Positions 1-5,430 of a stretch of DNA of 8,425 bases are shown here, in pieces. The DNA comes from Thermoplasmata archaeon (GTDB taxonomy: Archaea > Thermoplasmatota > E2 > DHVEG-1): the NCBI GenBank assembly GCA_003649845.1, contig QMTB01000054.1, positions 1 to 8,425 on the forward strand. The letters run 5' to 3'. The notes below the pieces were generated by a model, which was not told the DNA's origin, searched no databases, and saw nothing but the letters and a program-made list of their open reading frames with translations. The number at the start of each line of letters is the position of its first letter. Positions within the stretch are counted from its first letter, which is position 1. Both the position numbers and the translations under genes were made by a program.

Positions 1-717
1 GAGAGGATCTATATATATATAGGATAAGGAGATTGCAACTATTATTATAGATGCTCCTAGAGATGCAATTATATTAAAACCTTTCTTCCAAGGTATTCTA
101 TTTGAAACATATTTTATAAGATAGATTAATGATAAAAATAATATGGCATATAGAAATGGGAAAACTTGACTTATAATTTTATCTATATTATAGGTATTCT
201 CCACCCATGGGTTTAAACCTAGCTTGTATTCCTCTAAATTGGTTAAACCATCTTTATCATAATCTTCCAATGCATCCTCTAGATCCTCAGGGTTTAAATA
301 AAATTTCTCCTCCCACCAGTTAGGTATACCATCATTATCTATATCATTAACATCTATTGTAATCCAAAAATATTTGGGTGTAGAAGAAATCCTAACACCA
401 TTTTCATATACAACTGTTATAAAAAAACTGTATTTACCAGATTCATTAAAGTAACTATAGTTTATATATACACCTATTTCATTCCAAATCATAGGTTTTA
501 TAAATTCTATACCTCTAGGTGAGATGATATCAACAAATATGTTTCTAATATTAATAGGATCAATTATACAATAGAATTTAACATATCTATATTCTTCTTG
601 TATAGAAGGTGTAACATCAAAATATTGGATTTCCTGTGATGATACTGTTACATTGGATACAATAGTTAACATTATAATAAAAGGTATTACACCTTCTTTC
701 CTCCCAATGTTTTGCAT
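1..717 (-). CDS. Secreted/membrane-anchored protein with thrombospondin-type-3-like Ca-binding motifs (C-terminus beyond left edge)
   Basis: An open frame of 239 codons runs from the ATG at 717 to the window edge without a stop; an in-frame TAG lies just upstream, so this is the only ATG start. Residues 1-27 look like a signal peptide: basic NIGRKEG, then the hydrophobic VIPFIIMLTIV, then small polar residues. Residues about 30-120 are beta-rich and aromatic, like an extracellular Ig/PKD-type domain (not identified). Residues 122-170 carry two acidic DxDxDG loops, DIDNDGIPNWWEE and DYDKDGLTNLEEY, followed by GLNPW. This is the Ca-binding pattern of thrombospondin type 3 or dockerin-like repeats, common in archaeal surface proteins. 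Two hydrophobic stretches follow, about 185-203 and 217-236, with a basic KYVSNRIPWKK linker. The likely location is the outer face of the membrane, anchored at the C-terminal side. No enzymatic function can be named. Confidence 0.8.
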   Translation of the reverse strand, partial: MQNIGRKEGVIPFIIMLTIVSNVTVSSQEIQYFDVTPSIQEEYRYVKFYCIIDPINIRNIFVDIISPRGIEFIKPMIWNEIGVYINYSYFNESGKYSFFITVVYENGVRISSTPKYFWITIDVNDIDNDGIPNWWEEKFYLNPEDLEDALEDYDKDGLTNLEEYKLGLNPWVENTYNIDKIISQVFPFLYAILFLSLIYLIKYVSNRIPWKKGFNIIASLGASIIIVAISLSYIYIDPL

Positions 718-738
718 ACCCCCGTACCCTTCTAGAAT

Positions 739-747
739 CTATAAACC
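739..747 (-). promoter_or_regulatory. Possible TATA box for the secreted protein gene
   Basis: On the minus strand this reads GGTTTATAG, with its centre about 25 bases before the ATG at 717. That spacing would put the transcript start at or very near the start codon. A G-rich stretch (ACGGGGGT) touches the ATG, too close for a normal Shine-Dalgarno site. The box is a weak match. Confidence 0.35.
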
Positions 748-822
748 AAACACATATTTCTATTTGTCGATTTTGAATAAAAATTAGATTTTGATAAAAA
801 TCATAGGATAATACCCATAAAC

Positions 823-830
823 TATAAAAT
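823..830 (+). promoter_or_regulatory. TATA box for the carbonic anhydrase gene (leaderless type)
   Basis: TATAAAAT lies with its centre about 27 bases before the ATG at 854. Archaeal transcription usually starts about 25 bases after the TATA centre, so the message would begin within a few bases of the start codon. No Shine-Dalgarno-like sequence precedes the ATG, which agrees with leaderless translation. Confidence 0.6.
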
Positions 831-853
831 AGGTTTTAGATTACCGTAAAGAG

Positions 854-1354
854 ATGAAACCAGTTATAGATGAAACTAGTTATGTTGCTCCTACAGCTGC
901 TATAATAGGTAATGTAAAAATCGGTAAAAACTGTTGTATATTCCCAGGAGCTGTTATAAGGGGAGATGAAAACACTATAACTATTGATGATGGATCCAAT
1001 GTTCAAGATTGCTGTGTTATACATGTAGATAGAGATCATAAAACAGTTATAGGTAAAAATGTAACCTTGGGACATGGCGCGATAGTACATGGTGCAACTA
1101 TTGAAGATAACTGTATAATAGGGATACATTCAACTATTTTAAATGGAGCAGTTATAGGTAAAGGTTCTATTATAGGTGCAAATGCTCTTGTTACAGCAGA
1201 TGCTGTTATTCCACCTAATAGCCTAGTATTAGGAGTACCTGGAAAGGTTGTTAAACAAAATGAGGAATATGAGAAACAAGCTATAGAAAATGCAAAGGTG
1301 TATCAGAGGTTAACAAAAGAATATAAGGAAGATAAATTCTATTTTTATCCATAA
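854..1354 (+). CDS. Gamma-class carbonic anhydrase family protein (left-handed beta-helix)
   Basis: The 166-residue product is a hexapeptide-repeat protein of the CamH/YrdA/Cap group, expected to be a cytosolic trimer with metal sites between subunits. It probably interconverts CO2 and bicarbonate, although some family members have no shown activity. Repeats of the form [IV]-G-x-x-x-x run from about residue 11 to 133. Metal-ligand histidines are H57, H74 and H79; the 17 and 5 residue spacings fit the short form without the acidic loop of Methanosarcina Cam. The RGD at 36-38 and NVQD at 49-52 are conserved family motifs. H92 in GIHSTILNGA stands where a small residue is usual. A C-terminal helix (about 134-160) caps the coil. 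The gene is the only member of its unit, diverges from the secreted-protein gene, and overlaps leuD at its tail by 10 bases. The start is set by the TATA spacing. Confidence 0.9.
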   Translation: MKPVIDETSYVAPTAAIIGNVKIGKNCCIFPGAVIRGDENTITIDDGSNVQDCCVIHVDRDHKTVIGKNVTLGHGAIVHGATIEDNCIIGIHSTILNGAVIGKGSIIGANALVTADAVIPPNSLVLGVPGKVVKQNEEYEKQAIENAKVYQRLTKEYKEDKFYFYP

Positions 1355-1833
1355 AGTTTCCTTAGTTTCTCTCTAGTATAGTTTAGTAAACCACCTGCTT
1401 CTCTTATAGCTAGAATTTCTTTTGGAAGAGGTGGAAAAGAGAATTCTTTATCTCCCACTGTTATCCTGCCTTTATCTATATCAATTGATATTTTATCTCC
1501 TGGTTTATATGCTTTTACTGCCTCTGCTGATTCTATAAGTAGTAGACCTTGGTTTATAGCAGCTCTATAGAATATCCTAGCGAAACTCTCTGCTATAACT
1601 GCTTTTATACCAACTGCTTTTAACCCTACAACAGGTTGCTCTCTAGAGCTACCGCAGCCAAAGTTTTTACCAGCTACGATGATATCTCCAGGTTTAACTT
1701 TTCTAGCAAATTCTGGATCTAAATCTTCTAGTAGATGTGGTTTTATCTCATCAGGTGTACTACATGTATAAGTATATTTACCTGGAAATAACATATCCGT
1801 ATTTATATCATCTCCATATCGCCATATTCTCAT
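1345..1833 (-). CDS. leuD: 3-isopropylmalate dehydratase / homoaconitase family small subunit
   Basis: This 162-residue protein is the swivel (small) subunit of a two-subunit aconitase-family hydro-lyase and works in the cytosol with the LeuC subunit encoded just upstream. The N-terminal GDDINTDMLFPGKY matches the family start motif. KNFGCGSSREQP (56-67) is the signature loop that closes over the substrate, and AESFARIFYRAAINQGL follows at about 80-96 as expected. Length is normal for archaeal small subunits. The loop that separates isopropylmalate (YLVY) from homoaconitate (YLRT) enzymes reads YTYT here at residues 20-23, so the substrate is open. Candidates are 2-isopropylmalate, homocitrate/homoaconitate, citrate or a methylated malate. 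The ATG overlaps the leuC stop in an ATGA, implying coupled translation. The gene end overlaps the carbonic anhydrase end. No leuA or leuB is in the window to settle the pathway. Confidence 0.88.
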   Translation of the reverse strand: MRIWRYGDDINTDMLFPGKYTYTCSTPDEIKPHLLEDLDPEFARKVKPGDIIVAGKNFGCGSSREQPVVGLKAVGIKAVIAESFARIFYRAAINQGLLLIESAEAVKAYKPGDKISIDIDKGRITVGDKEFSFPPLPKEILAIREAGGLLNYTREKLRKLYG

Positions 1834-3095
1834 AAATCTACCTCCCTGGGATCTGTAATTCTACCATATAATGCTGATGCTGCTACAGTTGCAGGGCTAG
1901 CTAGATATATCTCTGCTTCTTTTGAACCCATTCTACCTTTGAAATTTCTATTTGCAGTGCTAATACATCTCTCACCAGGTGCAAGTACACCTTGATGTGC
2001 TCCTAAACATGGTCCACAACCTGGTGGTAGTAGTATACCGCCTGCTTCAATAAGAGGTTGCATAACTCCTGTTTCCAATGTCTTCTCTAAAACACTTTTA
2101 GATGCTGGTAATAATAGTAATCTAACATCAGGATGAATCTTTTTATCCTTTAGGATCTTAGCTGCTACTTGAAAATCAGAGTAACGTCCATTTGTGCAGG
2201 TTCCTATTAAACATTGTTGTATATCTATATCCTCTAGATCTTTAACAGGTTTAACATTATCAACAGTATGTGGACATGCAACCATTGGTTCTATCTCATC
2301 TAAATTGTATTCCAAGATTTCCATATAACTTGCATCTTCATCAGGATATACCGGTGAATATGCAGATGATGGTACACCTATAGAATCTAGATATCCTCTA
2401 GTTATATCATCAAATGGAAACACAGCGTTTTTAGCTCCCATCTCAACACCCATATTTGCCATAGTGAATCTATCTTCTATTGAAAACTGAGAGATATCAC
2501 CATGGAATTCAACAGAACAATAAGTTGCACCAGAAGCAGTTATATCACCTATTATATAGAGTATTACATCCTTTGCATAAACATTATCACTAAGTTTTCC
2601 TTTTAAAATCATTTTAATACTCTGAGGAACCTTCAACCATGTTTCACCTGTTAATAGTAGAGAAGCTGCCTCGGTTCTATCTATACCAGTAGAAAAAGCA
2701 TTTACTGCACCATAAGAACAAGTATGAGAATCACTTCCTAATATCAATGAACCAGGTAAAGCCAATCCTTTCTCAACTACAACTTGATGACATATACCAT
2801 TACCTGCATCAAAGAAATGAGTTATATGATACTTTTTTACAAATTCTCTAATCTTCTTATGGTTATCAGCGGTTTTCTCAGAAGATGCAGGTACTACATG
2901 ATCAATTACAATGATAGATAGATCAGATGAGAAAACACCATGTCTCTCTAACTCTTCCTTTATCTTCTGTATAATAGCAGCAGTGTTATCATGGGTTAAT
3001 AGATGATCAGGTTTTACTGTAACAATCTCTCCAGGCATAGTTTCCTTTTTACCACTATATTTAGCAAGTATCTTCTCAGCAAAGGTCATACCCAT
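1830..3095 (-). CDS. leuC: 3-isopropylmalate dehydratase / homoaconitase family large subunit
   Basis: This 421-residue protein is the catalytic [4Fe-4S] subunit of the same hydro-lyase; the length is right for the archaeal/Thermus-type large subunit. The three cluster cysteines are visible: C300 in LIGTCTNGR, and C360 and C363 in PPGCGPCLG. Other family motifs are VIDHVVPA (63-70), GSDSHTCSYGA (120-130) and STANRNFKGRMG (379-390). The enzyme isomerises a hydroxy-acid by removing and re-adding water, in leucine, lysine or a related 2-oxoacid elongation pathway. Which pathway cannot be told from this subunit. The first ATG (3095) is preferred over the ATG two codons later because GGAGG stands 10 bases before it (9 with the adjoining C). 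The gene heads a two-gene operon with leuD and diverges from the pilin-like gene. Confidence 0.9.
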   Translation of the reverse strand: MGMTFAEKILAKYSGKKETMPGEIVTVKPDHLLTHDNTAAIIQKIKEELERHGVFSSDLSIIVIDHVVPASSEKTADNHKKIREFVKKYHITHFFDAGNGICHQVVVEKGLALPGSLILGSDSHTCSYGAVNAFSTGIDRTEAASLLLTGETWLKVPQSIKMILKGKLSDNVYAKDVILYIIGDITASGATYCSVEFHGDISQFSIEDRFTMANMGVEMGAKNAVFPFDDITRGYLDSIGVPSSAYSPVYPDEDASYMEILEYNLDEIEPMVACPHTVDNVKPVKDLEDIDIQQCLIGTCTNGRYSDFQVAAKILKDKKIHPDVRLLLLPASKSVLEKTLETGVMQPLIEAGGILLPPGCGPCLGAHQGVLAPGERCISTANRNFKGRMGSKEAEIYLASPATVAASALYGRITDPREVDL

Positions 3096-3105
3096 AGATG
3101 GTAAG

Positions 3106-3110
3106 CCTCC
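3106..3110 (-). promoter_or_regulatory. Shine-Dalgarno site of leuC
   Basis: The minus strand reads AAAAGGAGGC, then nine bases, then the ATG at 3095. This is a full-strength ribosome binding site. It fixes the leuC start at 3095 rather than at the second ATG (3089), and contrasts with neighbouring genes that have none. Confidence 0.7.
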
Positions 3111-3145
3111 TTTTCTAAATCAATTTTTTAGAAGGTGAAAACATA

Positions 3146-3158
3146 ATATATTTTATTA
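3146..3158 (-). promoter_or_regulatory. Probable TATA box for leuCD
   Basis: The minus strand holds an AT-only run, AATAAAATATATTA, whose centre is about 57 bases before the leuC ATG. A start about 25 bases downstream would give a leader of about 30 bases that includes the GGAGG site, so leuC is expected to be a leadered message. Confidence 0.45.
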
Positions 3159-3223
3159 AACTTCTCAATTGGAATTAAGACATTTAAGATTTTTTATGGG
3201 AAAGAAATATAACTATAGGTATG

Positions 3224-3230
3224 TATATAA
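3224..3230 (+). promoter_or_regulatory. TATA box for the pilin-like/KaiC operon
   Basis: TATATAA has its centre at 3227, 29 bases before the ATG at 3256 and 20-23 bases before the alternative TTG (3247) and GTG (3250). The spacing favours a leaderless message starting at or just before the ATG. It faces the leuC promoter across a 160-base gap. Confidence 0.55.
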
Positions 3231-3255
3231 TGATTGGTGACGGGGATTGGTGGAT

Positions 3256-4086
3256 ATGGAAACTAGATACACCCTAGGTGTAGCAGGCGTTATAGAGGCT
3301 TTACTATTAGTAGCATTAGTAGCAGTTATCATCTCTACTATACAACTCGTCTATATACCAGATATAATGGAGCAGAAGGAAGCAGATCATATGGATGATG
3401 TAGAAAATCAGTTTTCAGATCTCAAAGCTACTATTGATCTACAGATTATCCTTCAAAGGGATGTACCTATCTCATCAACTATAACCCTTGGTAGTAAAGA
3501 GTTACCCTATTTTGTTACTGCAAGAACAATTGGAGAGATAGAGATCATTGGTAATACAAGTAGTAGAATTGAAACAGATTTCATATCAAATATCCCTCTT
3601 ACATCAATTAAATATCAAGCTATAAATGCCTATTATATTGATCAAGCATATATATTGGAAGGAGGAGGAGTGATATTAAAACAGTATAATGGAGAAACGA
3701 TGAAGATAGACCCTGTTTTATCCTTTCAAAATATGACAAATGAGATTAGAATCAACTGGGTTATACCACAATTTGTAACTGTAGTAGGTAAAAACTATAC
3801 TGAGGGATATAAAACCACTTATATTAGAACAAACTATACAAGCGAAACAACATATGAAGGACAAACTAGTTTTATAAAGATATATACAAACTATTTAAAT
3901 GCATGGAATTCCTCTCTGAATAGGATATTTGATGAAGCAGTAAGAAATGGATATATAAATATATATAAGAATCCTACATCGAATCCAGAATATGTTTATA
4001 TAACACCTGGTAGTAAAAACATCTATGTTACATTCACCGTTGCTAGAATAGGTGCTCAGATAGGACCTGGAGCGGTTCTATCATAA
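3256..4086 (+). CDS. Pilin-like secreted archaeal protein with a single N-terminal membrane helix
   Basis: A 276-residue protein. The start at ATG 3256 is chosen from the TATA spacing; in-frame GTG 3250 and TTG 3247 would add two or three residues. After a short basic start (METRYT) comes one hydrophobic helix, about residues 7-30, with a glutamate (E14) after small residues (GVAGVIEALL). This resembles the class III signal/prepilin helix of archaeal type IV pilins. An amphipathic segment with EADHMDDVENQFSDLK (about 43-57) follows, then a beta-rich outer domain to the C-terminus. IDQAYILEGGGVILKQ (128-143) resembles a recurrent motif in archaeal secreted pilin-like proteins, such as the haloarchaeal group annotated DUF7289, recalled rather than searched. 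Five N-x-S/T sequons (N100, N159, N180, N193, N218) fit an S-layer-side glycoprotein. It probably sits on the cell surface. A KaiC-like ATPase gene follows 18 bases downstream. No specific function is known. Confidence 0.75.
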   Translation: METRYTLGVAGVIEALLLVALVAVIISTIQLVYIPDIMEQKEADHMDDVENQFSDLKATIDLQIILQRDVPISSTITLGSKELPYFVTARTIGEIEIIGNTSSRIETDFISNIPLTSIKYQAINAYYIDQAYILEGGGVILKQYNGETMKIDPVLSFQNMTNEIRINWVIPQFVTVVGKNYTEGYKTTYIRTNYTSETTYEGQTSFIKIYTNYLNAWNSSLNRIFDEAVRNGYINIYKNPTSNPEYVYITPGSKNIYVTFTVARIGAQIGPGAVLS

Positions 4087-4091
4087 AAGAA

Positions 4092-4097
4092 GGGTGA
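4092..4097 (+). promoter_or_regulatory. Shine-Dalgarno site of the first KaiC-like gene
   Basis: GGGTGA, followed by TTT, pairs with the archaeal 16S tail (GGTGAT) seven bases before ATG 4105. It confirms this start and shows that the internal gene of the operon uses a Shine-Dalgarno site. Confidence 0.65.
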
Positions 4098-4104
4098 TTT
4101 TAAC

Positions 4105-4896
4105 ATGTTTGAAGAAATTAATCAACAAAATGATATCATAAATGAACGCTCATCTATCCTAAAAACAGGTATAGACGGATTAGATGAATTATTTATAGAT
4201 AAAGGTATACCAAGGGGTAATATCATACTTATAGCAGGTGGCCCAGGTACTGGTAAAAGTATTCTATGTAGACAGATATGTTATAACCATGTATCACAGG
4301 GTCATCCTTGTATGTATGTAAGCTTCGGAGAGGATAAAGATAGAATAATTAGAAGTATGAAACATTTCGGATGGGATGTAGAGTTATATATAGAACAGGG
4401 TATATTTTTGATACAGAAGATTAATCCTCTAGATGTTCTAAGAATGAAGTTTGGATCACTAGGTGGCTCTGGATCTGCAACTGAGATTTCATATAAGATA
4501 AAACCATTGATAATACCTAAAGATTTTCATCCGGAGATAATAGTAGTTGACTCCCTAACCGCTATAGTTGCTGCTTCTATAACGAAGGAGAAGAACCAGA
4601 GGATATATCTACAGCAGTTATTCACATTTTTTGAGGAAACAGGAGCAACTTCTTTTCTCATAGCTGAAACAGATCCTATACCAACTAGGTTTAGTGAATC
4701 AGGTATAGAAGAGTTCCTTGCTGATGGAATCATAGTTCTATACAATCTTATCAATGGAGAGAGAAGAGAAAATGCTATTGAGATTTTAAAGATGCGATAT
4801 GGAAAATATGAGAAAAAAATTGTTTCCCTTGATATAACTACCCAGGGAATTCTAGTTCATCCTGATAAACCATTAAACCTGCCTTTACTTTCCTAG
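4105..4896 (+). CDS. KaiC-like RecA-superfamily ATPase, single domain, downstream of pilin-like gene
   Basis: This 263-residue protein is one KaiC/RadA-type ATPase domain, cytosolic and probably a hexamer. It opens with TGIDGLDELF (21-30). Walker A is GGPGTGKS (45-52), and Walker B is IIVVDSLTA with D149. ETGATSFLIAETDP and GIEEFLADGIIVLYN are standard KaiC blocks, and EILKMR holds the lysine/arginine of the subunit-interface finger. In the catalytic pair position (EE in cyanobacterial KaiC) it has G75-E76, so one glutamate remains and slow ATP hydrolysis is possible. The final conserved histidine of the finger region is not present. There is no second KaiC domain, so it is not a clock-type double KaiC. 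Archaeal single-domain KaiC-like proteins include the archaellum motor protein ArlH (FlaH), and the pilin-like neighbour makes a surface-structure role attractive, but this is inference. Its last 12 bases overlap the small gene on the other strand. Confidence 0.85.
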   Translation: MFEEINQQNDIINERSSILKTGIDGLDELFIDKGIPRGNIILIAGGPGTGKSILCRQICYNHVSQGHPCMYVSFGEDKDRIIRSMKHFGWDVELYIEQGIFLIQKINPLDVLRMKFGSLGGSGSATEISYKIKPLIIPKDFHPEIIVVDSLTAIVAASITKEKNQRIYLQQLFTFFEETGATSFLIAETDPIPTRFSESGIEEFLADGIIVLYNLINGERRENAIEILKMRYGKYEKKIVSLDITTQGILVHPDKPLNLPLLS

Positions 4897-5118
4897 GAAT
4901 CTAAAGGGTTCTGTATCCTTATTGATCTTCCTTGCACCATAGCGGAGTATATTTTCTTCAATCTGTTTTACTTGATATCTAGATAGACCTGTTCGTCTGA
5001 GAATGAGGTTGTCATTCTCATCATAGATCCTTAAGCTCCCCTCTTCTGAACATGTAATTGCCTTGAAGATTTTTCCGTCCTGCAACCAAATCCAAATGCA
5101 GGTTTGTTTTATTACCAT
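4885..5118 (-). CDS. Small protein of unknown function
   Basis: A 77-residue protein that I cannot name. It starts with a beta-strand-like, tryptophan-rich segment (CIWIWLQDGKIFKAI), has an acidic turn motif RIYDENDNLILRRTG, then a predicted amphipathic helix SRYQVKQIEENILRYGARKI (about 46-65), and ends in a polar tail. The sequence looks like a real folded domain, with alternating hydrophobic residues, charged turns and no low complexity. The reading frame is bounded by its own upstream AT-rich promoter region, which argues against a shadow frame. The two cysteines (C7, C23) are not in a metal motif. It is transcribed alone towards the first KaiC-like gene and overlaps its tail by 12 bases. 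A regulatory or adaptor role is possible but unsupported. Confidence 0.65.
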   Translation of the reverse strand: MVIKQTCIWIWLQDGKIFKAITCSEEGSLRIYDENDNLILRRTGLSRYQVKQIEENILRYGARKINKDTEPFRFLGK

Positions 5119-5145
5119 GGAGACACCAAATTATACTTCCATGCA

Positions 5146-5155
5146 ATATATTTTT
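5146..5155 (-). promoter_or_regulatory. Possible TATA box for the small gene
   Basis: The minus strand reads AAAAATATAT with its centre about 32 bases before the ATG at 5118. This would give a very short leader. A GTATAATT closer in (5129-5136) is too near the start to serve as TATA. Confidence 0.35.
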
Positions 5156-5176
5156 ATTTCACTTAATATATAAATA

Positions 5177-5188
5177 TTTCTTTTTTTT
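5177..5188 (+). terminator. Possible poly-T terminator
   Basis: TTTCTTTTTTTT lies on the plus strand within AT-rich DNA. Archaeal termination often uses T-tracts without a hairpin. If used, it would end plus-strand transcripts of the pilin-like/KaiC unit after they had run through the small gene in antisense. No T-run of this length is seen at the other gene ends. The assignment rests on composition only. Confidence 0.3.
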
Positions 5189-5398
5189 CAAGATTTTTAA
5201 AAAATTCTTATAAATTAAATGTGTATGGATTAGATAAAAAAACCAAGACTTTATCTATATTCGTTGAATATCTAGTTATATGTCAAATATCTTCTTTAAT
5301 TGACCTAAATATTAGACAAAGAACCTTCATCTTATCAAGGAAACCGTGATACTATGACCAATTTAGAAAAAGCAAGAATTTATGAAGAATAGGAAGCA

Positions 5399-5406
5399 TA
5401 ATATAA
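5399..5406 (+). promoter_or_regulatory. TATA box for the second KaiC-like gene
   Basis: TAATATAA has its centre about 28 bases before ATG 5431, the same geometry as the carbonic anhydrase promoter. It supports a leaderless start at 5431 rather than at the next in-frame ATG (5437). Confidence 0.5.
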
Positions 5407-5430
5407 CACTATTGATATTACTATATCTGG

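Larger units (their letters stand above)
5119..5430. other. 312-base intergenic region between small gene and second KaiC-like gene
   Basis: The longest non-coding stretch in the window, very AT-rich. It holds a likely promoter for the small gene at its left end, a T-rich tract at 5177-5188, and the TATA box of the second KaiC-like gene at its right end. The middle contains only short open frames: GTG 5221 to TGA 5347, 42 codons plus stop, and ATG 5354 to TAG 5390, 12 codons plus stop. Neither has convincing start signals. No tRNA, hairpin-rich RNA or repeat array is evident. Confidence 0.6.

Noticed and set aside
4..28. TATATATATATA run at the left edge
   Set aside because: It lies within the coding frame of the secreted protein (Tyr/Ile codons in a membrane helix) and needs no separate explanation.
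836..1129. 97-residue minus-strand open frame inside the carbonic anhydrase gene
   Set aside because: Composition is dominated by Tyr, Ile, Ser and Asn, with no domain-like pattern. It is the antisense of a clear hexapeptide-repeat protein.
1345..1354. Possible frameshift causing the carbonic anhydrase/leuD overlap
   Set aside because: Both proteins reach normal family length and end without lost motifs, and the other two convergent pairs also overlap.
4527..4754. 75-residue minus-strand open frame inside the first KaiC-like gene
   Set aside because: It lies antisense to conserved KaiC motifs, has no promoter or ribosome site, and its residues look like a shadow frame.
5191..5210. AAGATTTTTAAAAAATTCTT near-palindrome as an operator or hairpin
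   Set aside because: The symmetry is imperfect and expected by chance in such AT-rich DNA.
5286..5330. Minus-strand short frame (ATG at 5330) that reads on past a TGA, resembling a broken gene
   Set aside because: Only 14 codons before the stop and about 24 after; no recognisable family, so a pseudogene call is not justified.
5354..5392. 12-codon frame MTNLEKARIYEE before the second KaiC-like gene
   Set aside because: Very short, with no TATA at the expected distance. A leader peptide is possible but nothing supports it.
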